A stretch of 37,791 nucleotides of DNA. It comes from Bacteroidales bacterium. GTDB lineage: Bacteria; Bacteroidota; Bacteroidia; Bacteroidales; Marinilabiliaceae. The notes under the pieces are model-generated. The model made no database searches, was not told where the DNA came from, and saw nothing but the letters and a program-made list of their open reading frames with translations. Shown in pieces: positions 33,525-37,791 of the stretch; positions within the stretch are counted from its first letter, which is position 1; every line of letters begins with the position of its first letter. The position numbers and the translations under genes were made by a program. The stretch covers positions 1 to 37,791 of the forward strand of contig SFOL01000005.1 in assembly GCA_004552385.1 (NCBI GenBank), written 5' to 3'.

Positions 33525-34856
33525 ATGGAAGAAGGAATCGACATCATAGGAGACATAGTAAACGCGGACAATGCTCCCGAAAAGGCGGCCAAGTCTGAGA
33601 TTATTAAGATAATAGGCGTCGGCGGCGCCGGATGCAACGCCGTGGAGTACATGTGCAACATAGGCGTGGCGGGAGTCAACTTCGTGGTTTGCAACACGGA
33701 CCTGCAGGCCCTGGAACGCAACCCGGCGAGCTGCAAAATACAGCTCGGCAAAACGCTGACCCAAGGCCTCGGCGCGGGCAACGACCCCAGCGTGGGCCGC
33801 GACAGCGCCCTTGAAGCCAAAGAGGAGATAGACAAAGTGTTGCGAGACAACACAAAAATGGTCTTCATAGCGGCAGGCATGGGCGGCGGCACCGGCACGG
33901 GCGCGGCACCCGTCATAGCCAGGCAGGCCAAGGAGATGGGCATACTGACCATAGGCATAGTCTCCATCCCGTACAGCATGGAGGGCAAGCCGAGGCTTAA
34001 GCAGGCCATAAGGGGCGCTGAGGAGATGAGCCAGAGCGTGGACTCGCTGCTCGTCATAAACAGCGACCGCATATATGAAATCTACCAGGGTCAGAACCTG
34101 GACTTCGAGGAGGCCCTGAACATAGGCGACTGCGTCATAGCCCTGGCCGCCAAAGGACTGGCGGAGATGATAAGCCGTCACAGGAAGATAAACGTGGACT
34201 TCGCGGACGTGAAGAGGGCCATGACCGACAGCGGCTGCTCGCTCATGGGCACAGCCGAGGCCGACGGGCCCGACCGCGCGATAAAGGCGGTGGAAGACGC
34301 ACTTAACTCACCATTGCTCAACAACAACGACATCAACGGGGCCACCCACGTCCTGGTGAACATCACCACCTCGCCCACCACCCCGATGACACTCGACGAG
34401 CAGAAGCAGATCCTCGACACCGTATACGACAGAGCGGGCGGCGAAGACAATGACCGGTTCCAGGTGATATGGGGCGCGGGCAAAGACTCTTCGACCGAAG
34501 ACGGCAAACTCCGCATAACAGTGGTGGCCACGGGCTTCCCAGACAACGTGTTCTCCACCCAGCCCAACCGAAAGACTGTAGAGCTGGACTTGACCCGCCA
34601 AACATTCCCAAAGCCAAAATCGTTGGAAGACGCCGAAGACGAGAAGCCGATAGTGGTGGACTTCAAAAAACCGGAGGACGAGCACATTGACAACATAATG
34701 GAGCACCTCTACGGCAAGAAAAACGACCTCGGCTCTGCCAAGAACTACGACACGACCAAGCTGCGCCAGGCCACGAGCCTCCCGCTCGACAAGCTGACTG
34801 AAGAAGCCCTGAACGAGATAGAGCAAACGCCCGCCTACAAGCGGCGCAGCAACTGA
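33525..34856 (+). CDS. ftsZ: FtsZ, tubulin-like division GTPase
   Basis: Starting at the ATG at 33525 the protein has 443 residues. The GTPase domain shows IIGVGGAGCNAV near 27-40, the tubulin signature GGGTGTG at 120-126, and the T7 loop GxxNxDFADVK (seen as RKINVDFADVK). The C-terminal linker is acidic. The conserved tail TPAYKRRSN, which contacts FtsA, is intact. An in-frame GTG at 33468 would add 19 residues (MTPRLRNKKRQ...) and overlap the ftsA stop; I prefer the ATG because 24 residues already precede the first conserved strand. It is the last division gene of the cluster. Confidence 0.96.
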   Translation: MEEGIDIIGDIVNADNAPEKAAKSEIIKIIGVGGAGCNAVEYMCNIGVAGVNFVVCNTDLQALERNPASCKIQLGKTLTQGLGAGNDPSVGRDSALEAKEEIDKVLRDNTKMVFIAAGMGGGTGTGAAPVIARQAKEMGILTIGIVSIPYSMEGKPRLKQAIRGAEEMSQSVDSLLVINSDRIYEIYQGQNLDFEEALNIGDCVIALAAKGLAEMISRHRKINVDFADVKRAMTDSGCSLMGTAEADGPDRAIKAVEDALNSPLLNNNDINGATHVLVNITTSPTTPMTLDEQKQILDTVYDRAGGEDNDRFQVIWGAGKDSSTEDGKLRITVVATGFPDNVFSTQPNRKTVELDLTRQTFPKPKSLEDAEDEKPIVVDFKKPEDEHIDNIMEHLYGKKNDLGSAKNYDTTKLRQATSLPLDKLTEEALNEIEQTPAYKRRSN

Positions 34857-34882
34857 GTAAGCCAAGTATAAAATACAAACAT

Positions 34883-35338
34883 ATGAGTTTCGTAGATCAG
34901 ATTACCGAAGACATCAAAAACGCGATGAAAGCGCATGACCACGTACGCCTCGAGGCGGTGCGCGGCATCAAGAAGGAGCTTATCGAGGCTATGACGGCCA
35001 AAAACGCCAGCGAGGAGCTCGGCGAGGCCGACATCATGAAGATCCTCCAAAAAATGGTGAAGCAGCGCAGAGACACTGCCCTAATATACGTGGAGCAGAA
35101 CCGTCAGGACCTGGCCGACGAGGAGACCGCGCAGGCCGACATAATAGCAGCCTACCTGCCCGCCGAGATGACCCCCGCCGAGCTCGAGGCCGCTGTAGCC
35201 GCCATCATAGACAAGGTGGGCGCCACGAGCATGAAAGACATGGGCAAGGTGATGGGCACAGCAAGCAAAGAGCTGGCGGGCCGCGCCGACGGCAAGAACA
35301 TATCGGACTGCGTGAAACGTCTGCTGGCAGCCAGATAA
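34883..35338 (+). CDS. GatB/YqeY domain protein
   Basis: The 151-residue cytosolic protein consists of the YqeY fold: an N-terminal four-helix region (FVDQITEDIKNAMKAHDHVRLEAVRGIK) and a C-terminal domain resembling the tail of GatB (YLPAEMTPAELEAAVAAII, then KDMGKVMGTASKELAGRADG). YqeY-type proteins are thought to bind tRNA; the physiological role is not settled. The location right after ftsZ is common in Bacteroidales. It ends the dcw transcript, 26 bases after ftsZ, and a terminator follows. Confidence 0.9.
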   Translation: MSFVDQITEDIKNAMKAHDHVRLEAVRGIKKELIEAMTAKNASEELGEADIMKILQKMVKQRRDTALIYVEQNRQDLADEETAQADIIAAYLPAEMTPAELEAAVAAIIDKVGATSMKDMGKVMGTASKELAGRADGKNISDCVKRLLAAR

Positions 35339-35371
35339 AGACAAAAGCCGACCGGACACCAGTATACGACC

Positions 35372-35427
35372 GCGCATGGAAAGCGCAGAGCGGGCTACCC
35401 CACCCTGCACACCATGCGCAGTTTTTT
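35372..35427 (+). terminator. Intrinsic terminator ending the dcw transcript
   Basis: GCGCATGG (35372-35379) pairs perfectly with CCATGCGC (35412-35419), and shorter complementary stretches (GCAG/CTGC, GGG/CCC) extend the stem inward. AG and six T (35422-35427) follow. This is the first convincing terminator after mraZ, so the cluster may be read as one transcript of about 16 kb. Confidence 0.75.
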
Positions 35428-35470
35428 CGCCCAAAGAGCGTCACATAGGGACTTTTGCCAGAAAAAGTTA

Positions 35471-35478
35471 TATATTTG
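35471..35478 (+). promoter_or_regulatory. -7 promoter element (TATATTTG) before lemA
   Basis: TATATTTG matches TAnnTTTG exactly, 76 bases upstream of the lemA ATG and just past the terminator. The nearest TTTG (35454-35457) lies only 13 bases upstream, closer than the usual 19-21, so the -33 element is doubtful. Confidence 0.6.
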
Positions 35479-35554
35479 GAACGCGCTAACGATCAAGACG
35501 TGCGCAAGACGTGCGCGACGCGGCGCAATAAAAACAAATGCAATAAGACAAAAG

Positions 35555-36133
35555 ATGAAAAGCGTAAAGAGCATAGCATTGGCCGCACTGGCGGCAGCCA
35601 GCCTCAGCAGCTGCGGATATAACACCATGGTGGAGAAACAGGAGGCGGTGGATGCGCAATGGGCGCAAGTGGAGAACGTCTACCAACGCCGCGCGGACCT
35701 GATACCGAATCTTGTGGCCACCGTGAAAGGCTACGCCTCGCACGAGAGCGAGACCCTGACGGCCGTGGTGGAAGCCCGCACCAAAGCCACGAGCGTGAAC
35801 GTGGATGCGAGCTCACTGAACCAGGAGCAGCTGGAGAACTTCCAAAAGGCGCAAGGGGAGCTGAGCTCCGCTCTCGGACGCCTGCTGGCCATCCAAGAGG
35901 CTTACCCGGACCTGAAGGCCAACGAGAACTTCCGCGACCTGAGCGCGCAACTGGAGGGGACGGAGAACAGGATAGCCACGGAGCGCAAGAAATTCAATGA
36001 CACGGCAAGGGACTACAACACATTCATAAAAATGTTCCCCAACAACCTTATGGCCGGCATATTCAGCTTCGAGAGCAAACCATATTTCAAGGCCGACGAG
36101 GGCTCAGACAAAGCCCCGAAAGTAGAGTTTTAG
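35555..36133 (+). CDS. LemA family protein, predicted lipoprotein
   Basis: From the ATG at 35555 the protein has 192 residues. The signal segment MKSVKSIALAALAAASLSSCG ends in a lipobox-like LSSC (Cys20), so it may be a lipoprotein; many LemA proteins have a plain membrane helix here. The LemA domain follows: YNTMVEKQEAVDAQWAQVENVYQRRADLIPNLV, then helices with EAYPDLKANENFRDLSAQLEGTENRI and YNTFIKMFPNNLMA. The function is unsettled. An upstream reading from 35414 would start within the terminator and is rejected. It leads a three-gene cassette with two TPM-domain proteins. Confidence 0.9.
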   Translation: MKSVKSIALAALAAASLSSCGYNTMVEKQEAVDAQWAQVENVYQRRADLIPNLVATVKGYASHESETLTAVVEARTKATSVNVDASSLNQEQLENFQKAQGELSSALGRLLAIQEAYPDLKANENFRDLSAQLEGTENRIATERKKFNDTARDYNTFIKMFPNNLMAGIFSFESKPYFKADEGSDKAPKVEF

Positions 36134-36171
36134 CCATAAGCCCCGCATCAGGGCCACACACCTACAGGACA

Positions 36172-36621
36172 ATGTTTGGCAAAAAGGACAAATACGCGCC
36201 TTTCGACAAAGAGGCGTGTAGTAAGATAGAGGCCTCCATAGCCCAGGCGGAAGAGAAGACGAGCGGCGAGATCCGCGTCCACGTTGTGGAGCGCTGCCGC
36301 GAAAACGTGCTGGAGTCGGCGGCTATGGCTTTCGACTCGCTGGGCATGGCAAAGACAAAGCTGCGCAACGGTGTCCTCCTCTTTTTCGCCACACAAGACA
36401 GGAAGTTCGCCATAATAGGCGACCAGGGCATAAACGACATTGTGGGCCAAGGATTTTGGGACGACGCGGTGGAGATGGTGGAACGCGGCTTCGGCTCGGG
36501 CAAACCCATAGAGGCCGTGTGCGACGCCATCAGGCTTTGCGGAGAGAAACTGAGCGCCCACTTCCCACCCCAGGAGAATGACGAAGACGAGCTTCCGAAC
36601 CAAGTGAGTTTCCAAAAATGA
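36172..36621 (+). CDS. TPM domain protein, cytosolic-looking short form
   Basis: The 149-residue protein has no signal peptide. It consists mainly of a TPM (TLP18.3/Psb32/MOLO-1) fold: SKIEASIAQAEEKTSGEIRVHVVERC, then LGMAKTKLRNGVLLFFATQDRKFAIIGDQGIND and a helical end. Some TPM proteins of plants have acid phosphatase activity, but the bacterial role is unknown. The ATGA at 36618 joins its stop to the next start, so both TPM genes are translationally coupled. It lies 38 bases after lemA. The lemA-TPM-TPM order recurs in Bacteroidota. Confidence 0.88.
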   Translation: MFGKKDKYAPFDKEACSKIEASIAQAEEKTSGEIRVHVVERCRENVLESAAMAFDSLGMAKTKLRNGVLLFFATQDRKFAIIGDQGINDIVGQGFWDDAVEMVERGFGSGKPIEAVCDAIRLCGEKLSAHFPPQENDEDELPNQVSFQK

Positions 36622-37481
36622 CGAATAAGAGCGACATCACACCACCAGAGGCCTCACGGCCGCGAGAAACGGCGCAAAGGAACCGTCTGCGGACGGCCTT
36701 GCGCGCCCTGCTGACCATGATAGCGTTGGCGGCCTGCGCCCTGCGGCCCGCCGCGACCAATGCGCAAATGCCGTCTCCCATGAACCCGCCAAGGCTTGTG
36801 AACGACTTTGCCAAGCTCATGAGCGCGACGGACGCGCAGGCTCTCGAGGACTCCCTTGTGCGCTTCGACCGCCGCACGTCGACCCAAGTGACCGTTATAA
36901 CCGTAAGCGACCTGGACGGATATGACATAGCCGAATATGCCCAGGAGATAGGCGAGAAATGGGGCGTCGGGCGCAAAGGCAAGGACAACGGCGTGGTCAT
37001 CCTCGTCAAGCCGAAGACGGCCGATGGCCGCGGCCGCGCCTTCATAGGCACGGGCTACGGCGTGGAGGGCGCCTTACCCGACGTAACGTGCACGAGAATT
37101 GTCAACGAGGTGATGATTCCGCACTTTAAGGATGGCGACTACTCGGGCGGCATAACGGCGGGCGCCGTGGCCGTGATGAAAGCCGTGGACGGCGAGTTTG
37201 AAAGCGAGGATGAGGACAGCACAGGACCCGTGATAGCCCTGTTCATGGTCGTGATATTCTTTGGTCTGGTAGCCTTCATAATTATGGCGTCAGACGGGAA
37301 AGGAGGCGGTAATGGCAATGGCCACGTGACGCGCAGCTCGGGGGCGGAGTGGCTAATGGCCGGCAGCTTGTTATCGAGCGGCAAGTCTTCGGGCGGAGGA
37401 TGGTCTGGCGGCAGCTTCGGCGGCTTCGGCGGCTTCGGCGGCGGTAGCTTTGGTGGTGGTGGCGGCGGCGGCAGCTGGTAG
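36618..37481 (+). CDS. TPM domain protein, membrane-anchored with Gly-rich tail (YgcG type)
   Basis: The 287-residue protein has a long polar N-region (about 26 residues) before a hydrophobic signal segment, with a possible cut after ATNA before Gln. The TPM domain (about 55-195) includes RLVNDFAKLMS, STQVTVITVSDLDG, NGVVILVKP and the G-T-GYGVEG-LPD segment. A second membrane helix (about 205-223, IALFMVVIFFGLVAFIIMA) and a Gly/Ser/Phe-rich tail (about 250-287) follow. This is the usual shape of YgcG-like partners of LemA. The ATG overlaps the preceding stop in ATGA. A weak 8-bp inverted repeat spans its stop (37477-37484 with 37502-37509). Confidence 0.88.
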   Translation: MTNKSDITPPEASRPRETAQRNRLRTALRALLTMIALAACALRPAATNAQMPSPMNPPRLVNDFAKLMSATDAQALEDSLVRFDRRTSTQVTVITVSDLDGYDIAEYAQEIGEKWGVGRKGKDNGVVILVKPKTADGRGRAFIGTGYGVEGALPDVTCTRIVNEVMIPHFKDGDYSGGITAGAVAVMKAVDGEFESEDEDSTGPVIALFMVVIFFGLVAFIIMASDGKGGGNGNGHVTRSSGAEWLMAGSLLSSGKSSGGGWSGGSFGGFGGFGGGSFGGGGGGGSW

Positions 37482-37564
37482 TGGTTGCCCCACATATCCA
37501 GCCACTACCGGACGATTTTGGAGACCGCACAGCGCGGATGAAACAGCAAGCGCGTTTGACATTA

Positions 37565-37596
37565 TTGACAGATCCTTTTAGAAAACTGAGACTTTG
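37565..37596 (+). promoter_or_regulatory. Possible promoter before the CNNM gene
   Basis: TTG at 37565-37567 and AGACTTTG at 37589-37596 are 21 bases apart. The -7 element matches TAnnTTTG only in its second half, so this is a weak candidate. It places the start of transcription inside the dyad at 37595-37609. Confidence 0.3.
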
Positions 37597-37791
37597 TTAG
37601 CAGCTAACATAACGATATTGGCAGTCATGCTTCTGCTCTCCGCCTTTTTCTCGGGCAGCGAGATGGCGTTTCTGGCATCAAACAAGCTGCTTATCGAGAT
37701 AGGGCGGCAGAAGCACCCGAGGGTGACGAGCATAATAGACATATTCAACTCGAACCCCTCACTTCTCATTGCCACCATCCTGGTTGGCAAC
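37594..37791 (+). CDS. CNNM/DUF21 (hemolysin/GldE-like) membrane protein, N-terminal part
   Basis: The frame is open from a stop at 37579 to the window end, so only about 66 residues are seen. LLLSAFFSGSEMAFLASNKLLIE is the first membrane helix and signature of the CNNM (DUF21) transporter domain. IIDIFNSNPSLLIATILVGN matches the following helix of Bacteroidota members such as GldE. Full-length proteins add CBS domains and a CorC/HlyC domain and are linked to divalent-cation transport. The start is uncertain: TTG 37594, TTG 37618 or ATG 37627. The latter two would shorten the first helix, while TTG 37594 overlaps the promoter-like motif. Confidence 0.8.
   Translation, partial: MLAANITILAVMLLLSAFFSGSEMAFLASNKLLIEIGRQKHPRVTSIIDIFNSNPSLLIATILVGN
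37595..37609 (+). promoter_or_regulatory. Operator-like dyad TGTTAGC-A-GCTAACA
   Basis: Two perfect 7-bp inverted arms around a central A lie at the 5' end of the CNNM gene, where transcription would start if the 37589-37596 motif is the -7 element. The short one-base centre makes it a poor RNA hairpin and a good binding site for a dimeric regulator. Confidence 0.35.

Noticed and set aside
35414..35554. Upstream 47-codon extension of lemA
   Set aside because: It starts inside the right arm of the terminator, includes the -7 element, and would bury the signal peptide.
37380..37479. Simple repeat of GGC/GGT-rich units
   Set aside because: It encodes the Gly/Ser/Phe-rich tail typical of YgcG-type TPM proteins and is not a separate repeat element.

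Overview
The window is a stretch of chromosome from a member of the order Bacteroidales (phylum Bacteroidota). The evidence is the Bacteroidota-type promoter elements (TAnnTTTG), the phylum-restricted families DUF5723 and DUF4494, a GH2/DUF4982 lipoprotein, and the gene order of the division cluster. A Muribaculaceae-like genome would fit, but the family is not proven here. The DNA is GC-rich, yet AUA is the main isoleucine codon. All 29 genes I recognise are on the + strand and densely packed. I see no tRNA, rRNA, insertion sequence, integrase, phage gene or CRISPR array.

Layout. 1-3.7 kb: the tail of an unidentified gene, a DUF5723 envelope protein, a 484-base gene-free stretch with a promoter motif and strong hairpins, aquaporin Z, and DUF4494. 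3.7-8.1 kb: a POT peptide transporter, the ribosome-assembly GTPase Era, and arginyl-tRNA synthetase. 8.2-9.2 kb: two tandem SiaC-like (DUF1987) regulators between terminator-like hairpins. 9.3-18.9 kb: a GH2 glycosidase lipoprotein, a dolichol-phosphate-mannose-synthase-like GT2, dihydroorotase, an unknown lipoprotein, a 5'-nucleotidase and a large AsmA protein. 19.1-35.4 kb: the complete dcw cluster mraZ-rsmH-ftsL-ftsI-murE-mraY-murD-ftsW-murG-murC-ftsQ-ftsA-ftsZ, followed by a YqeY protein and a terminator. 35.4 kb to the end: a LemA-TPM-TPM cassette and the start of a CNNM/DUF21 membrane protein.

The dcw genes supply lipid II precursors (MurE, MurD, MurC), the membrane steps (MraY, MurG), septal polymerisation and crosslinking (FtsW, FtsI) and the divisome scaffold (FtsL, FtsQ, FtsA, FtsZ). 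Three AAAGTGG repeats at exact 10-bp spacing upstream of mraZ look like the MraZ operator, overlapping the -33 element. murF, ddl and murB are absent from the window.

Most of the window is ordinary housekeeping. The best leads are the paired SiaC-like proteins with no partner kinase, phosphatase or diguanylate cyclase nearby; the structured region before aqpZ; the MraZ operator; hairpins at two dcw gene junctions; an operator-like dyad at the right edge; and the AUA codon preference.
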